From NCBI GenBank assembly GCA_947359465.1, contig OX375874.1, positions 93,466,172-93,530,171 on the forward strand: a stretch of DNA of 64,000 bases, given 5' to 3'. This document shows, one piece after another, positions 54,557 through 64,000 of this stretch. Origin of the DNA: Metellina segmentata. Lineage: Eukaryota > Arthropoda > Arachnida > Araneae > Tetragnathidae. The stretch's first letter is position 1. Each line of letters starts with the position of its first letter. Under the pieces are notes generated by a model. That model was not told where the DNA came from. It made no database searches and saw only the letters and a program-made list of their open reading frames with translations. Made by a program: the position numbers and the translations under genes.

Positions 54557-54752
54557 GTCCTCACGTTGGGTTGATGTGGAAGTTTGGAGAGTGGGGTGCC
54601 AGCTCACAGATGTAGCCTCGTCATCTGACCGCGGTTCAAAATTACGTGGTGTTGTCCTCGGATCTTTCCCTTAAAGAATTGATTCCGGACCGTCGTCTAC
54701 AGCCCGTTGTGTTGCTCTAGTACGACGTTAATTAAAATTAACATTACCTTAC
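54557..54752 (+). repeat. SINE-A body copy
   Basis: AAGTCCTCACGTTGGGTTGA through GAGAGTGGGGTGCCAGCTCA to CGACGTTAATTAAAATTAAC. Head missing. Confidence 0.82.
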
Positions 54753-54757
54753 CTGGT

Positions 54758-54972
54758 GAGCCGGAATTGATCCCGATAGTCGCCAATAGCCCGTTGTGTT
54801 ATCGAGATCATTGTTAATTAACTACCAACCCAGTGGCATCATCTGACCTTGGTTTAAAATTACGATGCGTTGTCCTTGAATCTTTCCCTTCTGGAGTGAT
54901 CCCGGACCGTCGCCAACAAACCGGTGTTCTTCCAGTGTGTTGTTCAGTTAGATGAACTAGAAATACCAGATG
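54758..54972 (+). repeat. Two SINE-A 3' fragments in tandem
   Basis: 54758-54828 (GGAATTGATCCCGATAGTCG ... AATTAACTACC) and 54836-54972 (ATCATCTGACCTTGG ... ACTAGAAATACC). Confidence 0.7.
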
Positions 54973-55179
54973 GACCCACCGAATTGTGTTTCTCCCCCCC
55001 CCCCCATTGTGACGTATTGGAGCAATAATAAAATAAGACCGAACAGGAAGTTTTTTTTTTTTTCTACTGGCGGGCACATTTTTACCTAAGTCATTGGCCA
55101 CTACAAGTCCGGAAGTGATGGCCACTTGTGAAGGAGCACCCAGTGGAAGGACCATCATTGCCCCTAACAATTTATACTT

Positions 55180-55322
55180 CGTAATTTTGAACCATGTTCA
55201 GATGACGAAGCAACACCTGAGCTGGTACACGCTTACAAACATCCATGCCCGAACCCGGATTCGAACCGTGGACCTTCCGATCTAGAGGCTAACACCTTAA
55301 CCACTATACCGGTTGGTCGGCT
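55180..55322 (-). repeat. SINE-A copy with internal deletion
   Basis: Keeps the GTAATTTTGAACC block and the full tRNA-like head (to ACCGGTTGGTCGGC) but lacks the body between CTGAGCTGG and ACGCTTACAAAC. Confidence 0.8.
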
Positions 55323-55354
55323 AATCAAAGCGGGAAAACAGGAAATAGGTTTGG

Positions 55355-55689
55355 TAAATGGTAATGGTAATTTTAGTTAACGTCGTACTAGAGCAACACA
55401 ACGGGCTATTGACGACGGTCCGGGATCAGTCACTTGAGGGAAAGATTCGAGGACAACACCTCGTAATTTTGAACCACGGTCAGATGACGAAGCAACACCT
55501 GAGCTGGCACCCCACTCTCCAAACTTCCACGCCAACCCAACGTGAGGACTTTCGGCCACGACAGATTTAAGGTGCACCAGCCGCCTCTACACCATACGTT
55601 TACAAAACATCCATGCCCGAACCCGGATTCGAACCAGGAACCTTCCGATCCATAGGCTAACACCTTAACCACTATACCGGTTGGTCGGC
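55355..55689 (-). mobile_element. SINE-A, full-length copy
   Basis: 335 bp with exact 14-bp duplications GGAAATAGGTTTGG at 55341-55354 and 55690-55703. Head, B box (GGTTCGAATCC) and tail (ATTACCATTACCATTTA on the minus strand) are intact. It is very close in sequence to 46360-46685, suggesting recent activity. Confidence 0.92.
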
Positions 55690-55703
55690 GGAAATAGGTT
55701 TGG

Positions 55704-57199
55704 AAACCATCGAAAATTGCCATTAAGGACCAAAAACCATCAAAATTTGAATCTAAAACTTACTTTTTTTTTACAAATATAATTTTTGATAGGTTTCTCA
55801 AATGTTCAAATGGTTTCTGTTTTGGAAATCTCTGTGTTGGAAATAGTGTGAACATTTTTAAAGAGAAGTGAAGAACAAAATTGTTTACACAAAGAGTAAA
55901 AGCAAGGAGAGAGCAAACGATACACTTCAAACTCCTTTTACTCTAAATTAATATTTTTGCATTATTTCTTCACTTCAAAAGTTATAACACAAAAAGTTAT
56001 TGATGTATTCTAGTAAAACTTTGAGAACCTGTTGTTTATAATGTTGTCTAGTGAATGAACTATAATAATTATGACGAGTTGAAGAGTTTTCAAATTATGG
56101 TCATTTATTGAAGAAATCTGACTGTAAAACTATCAAAAATCGTGAATTCATTTTTCGATCGCTTGTCAATTCTTTTTTTTTTTTAAATATTTTTTTGATT
56201 GTACTTCATTTACTAGACACAAATGCATGTAGTTTATTTTAGAAGCATCATTTTTCAAATTGGTTGAATAGGTTTTCCTGTAGCATATTTGAAGTTTTTG
56301 ACAAATTTCCTTAAATTTGCATACATATTTATCAGTTTTACAAAATTGTTAATATATAATTTAAATATTTATAGCCCAATGCTATATTTTAATAACATTA
56401 AACAAAAAAATATCATTAAAATGTTTCTATTCCACATTTAAAAAAAGGGCCTCCAATTGGTCCGTATACCTTAAATGCTTGTTACGAACGAAATGCTGTT
56501 CCATCAGTTTATTTCAAACGTTAGAAAACTTTGTTGTGTTTTAACACTACTGATTGTTGTATCAAGGCATCCATAAAGCTTTTAGGATTAAAATGATTTT
56601 CCCTCCTTTTCGTTACTTTAGGGATTTGCACTGAAACTATTTAAGGAAACAATGTGTAACATTTATAGTCGAAAAAAAAGATTATTTCGAAAATATATAA
56701 AAACAAGATTATCTTTGCTCTTCGGGTTGAGTGCTTGGGCGTTTTCCCGATTATCTGACACAAAAATGTGCAAATAATTTCCCTAAAAGTCGCCGAAAAG
56801 TAAATGGCATTCGTTTAGGTTGTTCTAATAAAGGGAAATTTAGGTACGAATCTCAGTTTCTTCATGAATATTCGTCGTAATCCTCTTTAAGCCATAGGTC
56901 TCTGTCTAATTAGTATTCTTGTAACGAAATTGACTGTAGTGATAAATCAAATGAAATCTACTGCATTACGTCTTTACGATTGGCGATTGAACCTTAATTT
57001 CTGAAATTTTGGGTAGTTTTTTAAAGTTAAACCTCAGGATATTGAGAGATTCCATTGTAGTGTAGAATTGCTTTTACCTATCAACACACACAATGACTTA
57101 CAAACCAGATCCATTGATCGAAAGATCTTGAACGAACCTTTTGAAACTATTGATCCATTACATTGAATATAATTCTTTGAAAAGAGATTCTGTTGGTAA
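55704..57199. other. AT-rich unassigned sequence
   Basis: No supported feature. Confidence 0.4.
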
Positions 57200-57204
57200 T
57201 TTCC

Positions 57205-57392
57205 GTAGAATTAAGTCTTCTAGAATTATTATTCTATTGATCCTTTCCTAAGAATAGAAAAATTCTATAAGTCCTTTCCTTAGAATTAAATCTTCTAGAA
57301 TTATTCTATTGATCCTTTCCAAAGAATAGAATCTTATGGAAAAATTCCATAGGTCCTTTACTTACAATAAAATTTATTGGAAACATTCTATT
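57205..57392. repeat. Minisatellite, about 60-70 bp unit
   Basis: About three units carrying AGAATTAAATCTTCTAGAAT, TATTCTATTGATCC and TTTCC(T/A)AAGAATAGAA. The last unit is diverged. Confidence 0.75.
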
Positions 57393-58025
57393 TTTCAAGG
57401 TCAAAACTAGTTAGAAGCCATGCAAGAAAGAATGCAGGTTGCAAGGTGGACTTATTCGCAAGACCCTCCTCTGAGGTTTAATACATTGTTAGAGGAAAAT
57501 TCTTTTTTAAGATATATAAAATATATTATCTATCTTAAAAAGATATATATACATAGGGTACACTTGTTTAAAAACAGGATAGATGCAAGAGCATATCCCT
57601 TTAGCCTCTAAAACACTTTTTTACAGCTGGTAATAAACATGCGCGTTGGGGCATTCAATAAACAGCTGGTGTTAAAAAGTTATTTGGTCCATCCTTGCTT
57701 GAAGTTGGCTTTTTATCTTGGAAGGTCAGCTCTCTTCGGTTATGCTTGGCCGAAAATGGTAAATGCTCCTTATTTCGTTTGTGTACCGAAAAAGGAAAAA
57801 AATCTACTCTAAATACCAGTCGAAGCGAATAATTCCGTCCAGCTATATCTTACCAGGCAAACCAAGTACGACAAAAAATACCGTCGGAAAAGAATTCAAG
57901 ATCACCTGGAAAACTTTGAAATCACTTATTATCTTGAAACATTGAGACAGGACAGTAGATACTGACTAGTTTTTTGAACTACGAATGTCAATTTTTGAAA
58001 TGAATCGTGTTCTATATGCATTTAA
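57393..58025. other. Unassigned sequence
   Basis: Short plus-strand frames at 57420-57611 and 57763-57945 have no recognisable domain. Confidence 0.35.
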
Positions 58026-58029
58026 ATGG

Positions 58030-58202
58030 CACGTTCGTCTGGCGTGGATGCTTGGAGAGTGGGTTGCCAGCTCAGGTGTTGACCTCGTCATCTGACTGAT
58101 ATTCTAAATTACGAGGTACTGTCTTCGTGATCTTTCCTTTCAGCATTGAAAGTCGCCAATAGCCAGTCGTGTTGGTCAAGTGTGACGTTAATTCAACTAC
58201 CT
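58030..58202 (+). repeat. SINE-A body copy, diverged
   Basis: TCTGGCGTGGATGCTTGGAG to GACGTTAATTCAACTACCTA. Confidence 0.75.
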
Positions 58203-58396
58203 AACTTCAACGGTTATGTGGTTCTTATGAAGGACCTGAAATAAAGCAATTGGACGTTTAATGACAGACGTTTGTGGTAATTCTTTGGTTGGGTTAGGTT
58301 TAATGGCATAAGTCCCAAAAAGGGAGAGCTCTGCCGAACGCAGGACGATGTAAACGAGTAAAAATGGATAAAAAAGGTATAATATATACTCTAAGT

Positions 58397-58891
58397 CAGG
58401 GGTTCCCAACCTTTTAATAACTGCGTAACACTTGAAATTTTTAGAAATTTTTGTCGTACCACCAGTTCTATATATTTTTAGAAACATATATCTAATGTCA
58501 GAAAAGTGCACAATGGCTTGTTTTATTCTAATTAAAATACTAAGAAAGCTTCATATTTTATAATTAATACACTTGTATTTCGTATTAATAATGTTTTAAT
58601 AAAGGCAAAAAATAAAACGATTGTTGAAAATTACAGTTATATTTTTTACTCACAGGTCTAAAAACAAATAATTTTAAATAATTAGTACGAACTAAGCAAA
58701 CAAAGATTAACATAATCAACAATCAATTTTTAGTGCGAAACTTGTTGTTGCTTGTCTTTTATTAAAATATCAATATTAGGATTAATGAGCTTAACTTCAC
58801 TCTTAAGTCCTTCGTAGAATATTTGGGTCGCTCGTATCATCCTTGCGTACAACCTGAAACGTTGCAGCGTACCACCGGTTGGTAATCCCTG
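58397..58891. mobile_element. hAT MITE (GGTGGTACGC family), copy 2
   Basis: 495 bp, ends CAGGGGTTCCCAACC and GGTTGGTAATCCCTG, flanked by exact 8-bp CTCTAAGT at 58389-58396 and 58892-58899. Inverted relative to 52575-53201 and shorter. Confidence 0.9.
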
Positions 58892-58899
58892 CTCTAAGT

Positions 58900-59445
58900 A
58901 ACAATAACAAGGAGTTTTAAAAACTTGCTTTCTTTGAACAGATATGATGCAGCTTAGATGAAATAAGATGTGCAGGATGAATGGTGACATGTTTAAAAAC
59001 AAGAAGTTTGGTATCCGGGAAAGCAAACTATGAAGACTAAAAAATATTGTAACTGGAGAAAATTACGACTAAGATGGGGCATCTGTCTCATAGTTGACTA
59101 TTACAGTTTTAACATTTAAAATGCAATTAAAAATGATGCATTATAAATGTGATAAAAAAAACCAGTCATGTAAAAAGGTAAAAAGTGATGCATGCGGAGA
59201 TTGATCCGCCAAGTCTGTGATAAAATAGCTGATTCTTTGAAGACGCTGATAAATATTTGTCCAAGAAGTTAATATATAATTTATTTTGAGAAGTTCTTGG
59301 AAATGCTGGTGCAATTGGGAAAATTCCTTGAAATTAACTTTATTATTTGAAGGCTGTTGTAGTTACACCAGAGCTAAAATTTTCTGAACATTTACCGCAC
59401 AAATTTTAATAATTCGGTTCAGTTTAATTTGTGGTATTGATTGTA
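58900..59445. other. Unassigned sequence
   Basis: No supported feature. Confidence 0.4.
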
Positions 59446-60623
59446 GGGGAAAGTTGGACAAAACCCGGTAGGCTGATAAAACCATGACCCGTCAGTTTTG
59501 GCTAGATTATTACTCCCATCTGTCGGATAACGCATGAAACTAGTTGCCGACAGCCGCCATGTCATTTGGAGTTGAATGAAATGCCGTCTAGATTATGTGC
59601 TTGTCGATGGCGATGTTTTAAAAATTTCGAGTAGAAAAGGTTTGATTTTTACTCCACTGATTTTACTCTGTAGTTTCTAATTGCTTGAATGTTTATTTTA
59701 GGTAAGTACAAAATGTAATGACACCTCCTTTCAGCTAGTATTTTAAATTATTATACCACATTTTGCACCATGTTTGAAATATGTTAAGCCTTCTTTTCTG
59801 ATTAATGGCGTTTTCGGATAAAACCAGGATCTTGGCATTCGGACAAGACAGGGTAAGAATTGGTCGTTAAAAAGAAAAAAAAACCAAAAAAAAAACAGAA
59901 AATAAAACTTAAAGCAGAAACTGTTTAAGGCCCCTAAGCAAAAACTGTCAAAACACGTAAGAAAAAGAAGTTCAGCATTAAAACACTCTTTGGCATCGGA
60001 TGAAGAAGACGTGGAATGTGACGTAGTCTGTATCTTCAGTAATGAATTGTACAAAGTCAAAATCTATGGAAGGCTGGATACAGTGACTCACCTGTAAAGA
60101 ATGGGCGCATGAAGCCTACAGCAATGCAGAGGAGCATGATCAAAATTTTTATTTTTGATTTCTGTTCTTAAAACGTCTTACCAATCTGATCAATTAACTT
60201 ATTTTACAATATATTCTAAACACATTAAATTCAAGATTACTTAGTATGTTCCATGATTTTTAAACCCACGTATGTTCCTCAGTGTAGGAAGGCTATTGTA
60301 CTAATTTATTGCTATAAATAAATATCTCAGCAGTAAAACAACAACATTTCAAAATTATTCCTATTGATACCCGGTTTTATCCGACCTGGTCGGGTAAAAC
60401 CATGTCGGATACCAGGTTCTTGTATAAAACCTGGTCGACCGGGTACTTGTATAATAAATAATTTATTTACCCTCCAAAACATACTTCTTTCACAATAAAG
60501 AATACTTTTTTTGGAACTAAAGAATTAATTTATCATTCAAATAGAACTTGAAGCAATTTTATTCACGTAGGTGCTTAGGGAAAAAAAACACCTTTCGGGA
60601 CCCGGTGTTGTCCAACTTTCCTC
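59446..60623 (+). mobile_element. Pogo-type element with transposase tail relic
   Basis: 1178 bp, ends GGGGAAAGTTGGACAAAACC and, reversed from the right, GAGGAAAGTTGGACAACACC, flanked by TA at 59444-59445 and 60624-60625. The plus strand near 59985-60160 encodes, across frame changes, LASDEEDVECDVVCIF and CKEWAHEAYSNAEEHDQ. This resembles the Cys/His finger at the C-terminus of some insect pogo transposases (expected C-x2-C ... W-x-H-x2-C; the last Cys is Tyr here). The DDE core is missing. Confidence 0.75.
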
Positions 60624-60625
60624 TA

Positions 60626-62280
60626 TGCTTTTCCCTTATCTTTAATCACCCAGGTACTTTCAAAGTCATTCTTATAACGCTGATTCTTTTTTGCAGAACT
60701 TCAATACAAACAAAAGTGAATGTATTAAAGAACATCACACTAATAATTTGAGTCACGGACAAATTTTAATCACAGGCCACTTGATCAGTTTTCCTTATTA
60801 ATTTACTTCATTTTTCATTCCAAAAGCTATTCACTGCTTACTCACTAATCTTCTTTCAAAAACTCTTGAAACTCCATATTATCGTGTAAAGTAATTAAAA
60901 ATTCCAAGGAAGAAAGCTAAGCGCAACAGAAGCGGAAAGAAATTACAAATAAAAGCATCTTTAAATAAAATAATAAACATCGTTTGATGTTTAGGATTGG
61001 TTAAAAGAAGTTTCTAGGAAGTTCTATAATACCATTACCAAAAATAAAATGTTCAAATTTTAACGGAAAAATAGTCAAGGGAAAATATTGTCTGCCATCA
61101 AAGTAAAATGGCTCTTTTAAACCTGGAATTCTTTCTGTTTCCCATCAGTTATTTACTGTCTGCACAGTTAGCACTCTGTAGTTAATGCGTAAGAATGTGT
61201 TTTAGATTAGACTTATAGATTATTCAAAAACACCTGAACAATAAAATACGAAATCTTATTCAAGATATATATCACACGAAGCTGTTTATTTCTGCTTGAT
61301 GCCTCTGGCTTCGAAAAAAACGCTCAACCTTTTTGAAAACTAAGACACAGTTGTAAGTGTACTTCCCCTGAGCAGAAAATTGCCATGCAGTGTTATTACT
61401 CGTACCATTTGAGTCCCTCAAGTTAATTAAAGAACAAACGTACCTAAATCTTAATTTTATTTTGCAGCAAAATGAGTAATCGGAATCTGTGGTCCTTGTT
61501 CCACAAAGTCTGTCTTAATTAAATGTTTTCGAGACGTCTCAGGATGCCTTTTTTTTTTCTTTGTTTACTGTAAGCGGGAAAAGACAAAAGCCCAGAAAGC
61601 ATAAAAGATAACGAAGCTATCCACAAAGCAGGTCTCATAATTACAAAAGGAAATGCGAGCTTTAAAAAAGCAGACAAAAATTTCCAACAGATTATGTTTC
61701 AGCAAGTACAAAAAGAAGCTGGCATAAGCTATGTGCTGTTCGTGTGAACTGTTTTACGCAGGAAAATTAAATTCTCGGTGTATGGAGGATAAAGGGAAGA
61801 AAAATAGGAAATGGTGAGAAGAAAGCAGAATTGGTAGGTAACTCCCCACTTTATTTACAAAACAAGTGAGTGTTCCTCTACCCATAGTTAGGTAAGTTAC
61901 TAACTATAATCATATGAAAGAATATTATGCTTTGTTCTATAATACTACTTTGAATAAACACAGTTCTGTTGACAAGAAAGTAACGTAAACTAATAAAAAG
62001 CAAGTTTAAATGTGAGTTAGAAAGTTTGGAATATAGTGTAGCTGTTTACATGAATTTTCGGTACATCAGTATCAAATTAAAATCGAAACAATTTGAATTT
62101 TTGATTGCTATATTCTTTCACTACGTTTGAAGTAAAAATCAAATTTATTGATGTACACATTGTGCGAAAAATCGGAATGCCATGAAATATTCATCGGTAA
62201 CCATGAAATTTGGGTATGGAACATCCTCTATGCTAGACATGCAAATGATTTAAGTTTGGTCACCAATGAACATCAGTAGG
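60626..62280. other. Unassigned sequence
   Basis: No supported feature. Confidence 0.4.
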
Positions 62281-62282
62281 TT

Positions 62283-62450
62283 TGTCCACTGCGTAAGCAA
62301 CCTTCGAGTTCTAGGCGGCGCAGGTTAGATTCTCCTTGTGTGTGTTTCTCTATTCTGTGTCAGTAAAACCTTCATTGTGTGTACGTATGTCCGTGATGTT
62401 TCCTACATTGTTCTTGGAAAAGTATGGCCAAATATAAAATCTAACCAACC
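62283..62450 (+). repeat. SINE-C copy, diverged
   Basis: GCGTAAGCAACCTTCGAG, GGCGGCGCAGGTTAGATTCT, CTCTATTCTGTGTCAGTAAA and TACATTGTTCTTGG follow the order seen at 42848-43080. Confidence 0.6.
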
Positions 62451-62469
62451 AATGAACATCAAGGGCTTT

Positions 62470-63110
62470 CCCTGACAATTATCTGAAGGACTTTGAAAGG
62501 GGTCGCATTGTGGAACTGCGAAAAGCAGTTCCACAATGCGACCCCTTTCAAATGGAAAGCAGGAGTAGATCCGTGATGTCTTATCGACAAATCACCGTCA
62601 TCTGGAACGTTCACCGACTGCCGTGACAAGGTGCTGGATCAGTGAAGCTACACACGCATGTCACGAAAGCTCTAGGCGACCCAGATGGACAAATACTAGA
62701 GAAGATAGGCTGATATGAAGACAAGATGAATCTGATCCAAACGCTTCCTTATCGACTGTCCAACGATGCATATTGCACAGCCTATTGTAGCATTACGAAC
62801 CATTGCCATACACCTGGCGGAGGCAGGACATCAGGAACGTCGAACGTCAAGACATCTGCCTTTGACTAACGGACATCTCTGACTGAATCTGCAGTGTAAT
62901 CGTGATCGAGAGTCGTAGAATGGCAGCGCACCATGACGAATCCCGCTTTGAAGTTCTTCACAGTTCTCTATCAACCAGAACATCGCTGCATCCTCTAGTG
63001 TGATGGAGTGGGAAGCCAACCAACACTTACTACCGTCTATCCCTTCTAGTAATGGAACGAGGCAGCGTGACAGTACAGCGATAAGTCCTGAAAATTCTAT
63101 ATCTTGTTTT
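62470..63110 (+). pseudogene. Tc1-type transposase relic, heavily degraded
   Basis: The plus strand encodes, in shifting frames, DFERGRIVELR (N-terminal helix-turn-helix start), SYRQITVIWNVHR, LAEAGHQERRTSRHLPLTNG and HHDESRFEVLHSSLS (the first catalytic Asp block, S/H-DESRF). It ends near 63070 before the second catalytic Asp. It contains the inverted duplication at 62492-62552. Confidence 0.7.
62492..62552. repeat. Perfect 28-bp palindrome with 5-base loop
   Basis: The left arm 62492-62519 starts TTTGAAAGGGGTCGCATTGT. The right arm 62525-62552 is its exact reverse complement. The loop is GAAAA. The arm is the transposase N-terminal coding sequence copied back on itself. Confidence 0.93.
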
Positions 63111-64000
63111 GCCTTTCACGTTTTGTGTCCAATTGACTATTTACCAGTACAATAACAAGTCACCTGTACGATACAAGTCACTCTCAGGAGTAGATCCGTG
63201 ATGTTGAAACTTTTCTTCTCAGAGATACTCCAGAATTGCCTACCATCGAGCACACACATATCCATATACAAATTTCATCTTGAAGCCTTACAAATTTAAG
63301 CCCTATCCAGGCTTTAAATTGAACAGAGATAAGGCTCGATACATTCCCGGATTAAAAGAATACCAATTAGATTCCGCGTAAGGTTGACCTGAAGGGCAAT
63401 TACCTCCAGTCGCACAAGAACATTTTTGTGGAAGGCTTGCCAATCACTATGATCGGCTGGCAATGTTCAAAATTTAGTTTTCACACCCTGTTTAAAGCGA
63501 TTCTCGTACGAATTTACCCAAACCTCTGCCAGAACTCCTCTGTGGCCTTCCCTATACACGCAATGACTTCATCTAGTCTTTACAGAGGGGTTGACTCCCC
63601 TAATTAACCCTCCAAGTGGTTTCAACGATATATCTCGTCCATCAAGATTTGATCAGTTTTGCTAATGACGATATATCTTCTCATTAATATATTGCATTTT
63701 TTTTATGACGACAAAATCAAGATCTGGTCAGTTTTTTTACAGACGAAATACATCGTCAAACCAAGACCTGGTCAGTTTTGTTAATGGAAAGAAAACTCGT
63801 CCAGGACAAACACCAGGATCGTTATCTGAGGTATCCAATCAGTTACATCACCTCCGGAATATGGATCTGGAGCAACAGTTTTACAGGATAGCATAGGGAC
63901 AGCATTTGAAACCATGCAATGCCGTACATTAACATGTGTCGTCTACTGAGGGAGCCTCGTAACTTACTAATGTATGACCTTTCAAATGTAATGGTGAAAC
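63111..64000. other. Unassigned; weak 45-80 bp tandem repeat at 63634-63805
   Basis: Three loose repeats built on CAAGATCTGGTCAGTTTT and ACGAAATACATCGTC. No gene recognised. Confidence 0.35.

Noticed and set aside
55377..55723. Minus-strand frames translating SINE-A (for example containing LNLSWPKVLTLGW).
   Set aside because: The same peptide recurs at many SINE-A copies; it is repeat DNA, not a gene.

Overview
The window is AT-rich eukaryotic DNA. It has GT-AG introns, tRNA-derived SINEs and a dense layer of cut-and-paste DNA transposons (Tc1, pogo/Tigger, hAT, PIF/Harbinger, Kolobok), Helitrons, one non-LTR reverse transcriptase and one Ty3/Gypsy integrase remnant. This mix suggests an arthropod. 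A chelicerate such as a spider is my best guess, from the look of the SINE and of the Mutator/Kolobok-type transposase, but that is inference. No bacterial genes, rRNA, CRISPR array or clearly functional tRNA were seen.

The most important finding is a three-exon gene on the minus strand, apparently host-encoded, that spans most of the window. Exon 1 (53924-53747) encodes a signal peptide and an acidic start. Exon 2 (12071-11800) and exon 3 (8224-7874) encode a cysteine-free, Asp/Glu-rich tail. The junctions have GT donors and AG acceptors, and the phases agree (phase 1, then phase 0). The result is an 801-nt reading frame for a 266-residue secreted acidic protein that I do not recognise. A 31-codon upstream ORF ends 10 nt before its ATG. 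Intron 1 is about 41.7 kb and intron 2 about 3.6 kb; both are filled with transposable elements.

Layout: 1-5.3 kb holds a Harbinger MITE and a Gypsy integrase fragment split by a hAT element, with a second inverted copy of the same hAT nearby. 7.9-12.1 kb holds exons 3 and 2 with Helitron pieces between. 13-15.5 kb is a Tigger-like element carrying three later insertions. 16.5-21.5 kb holds a Helitron and a CATCGATG-rich hAT element with a Helitron inside it. 23.2-24.4 kb is a nearly intact Tc1 element. 28-43 kb is a SINE-rich stretch with a tandemly duplicated Harbinger MITE, a broken reverse transcriptase, the 'empty' sister of the Tigger element, and a MADF-domain exon. 44-53.5 kb holds more Tigger, hAT, Tc1, Helitron and SINE nests. 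53.7-54.3 kb is exon 1 and its probable promoter side. 55-64 kb holds SINEs, a hAT MITE, a pogo element and a broken Tc1 copy.

Many insertion boundaries are fixed to the base by target-site duplications. Several are confirmed by uninterrupted paralogous copies in the same window, so a relative order of insertions can be read directly.
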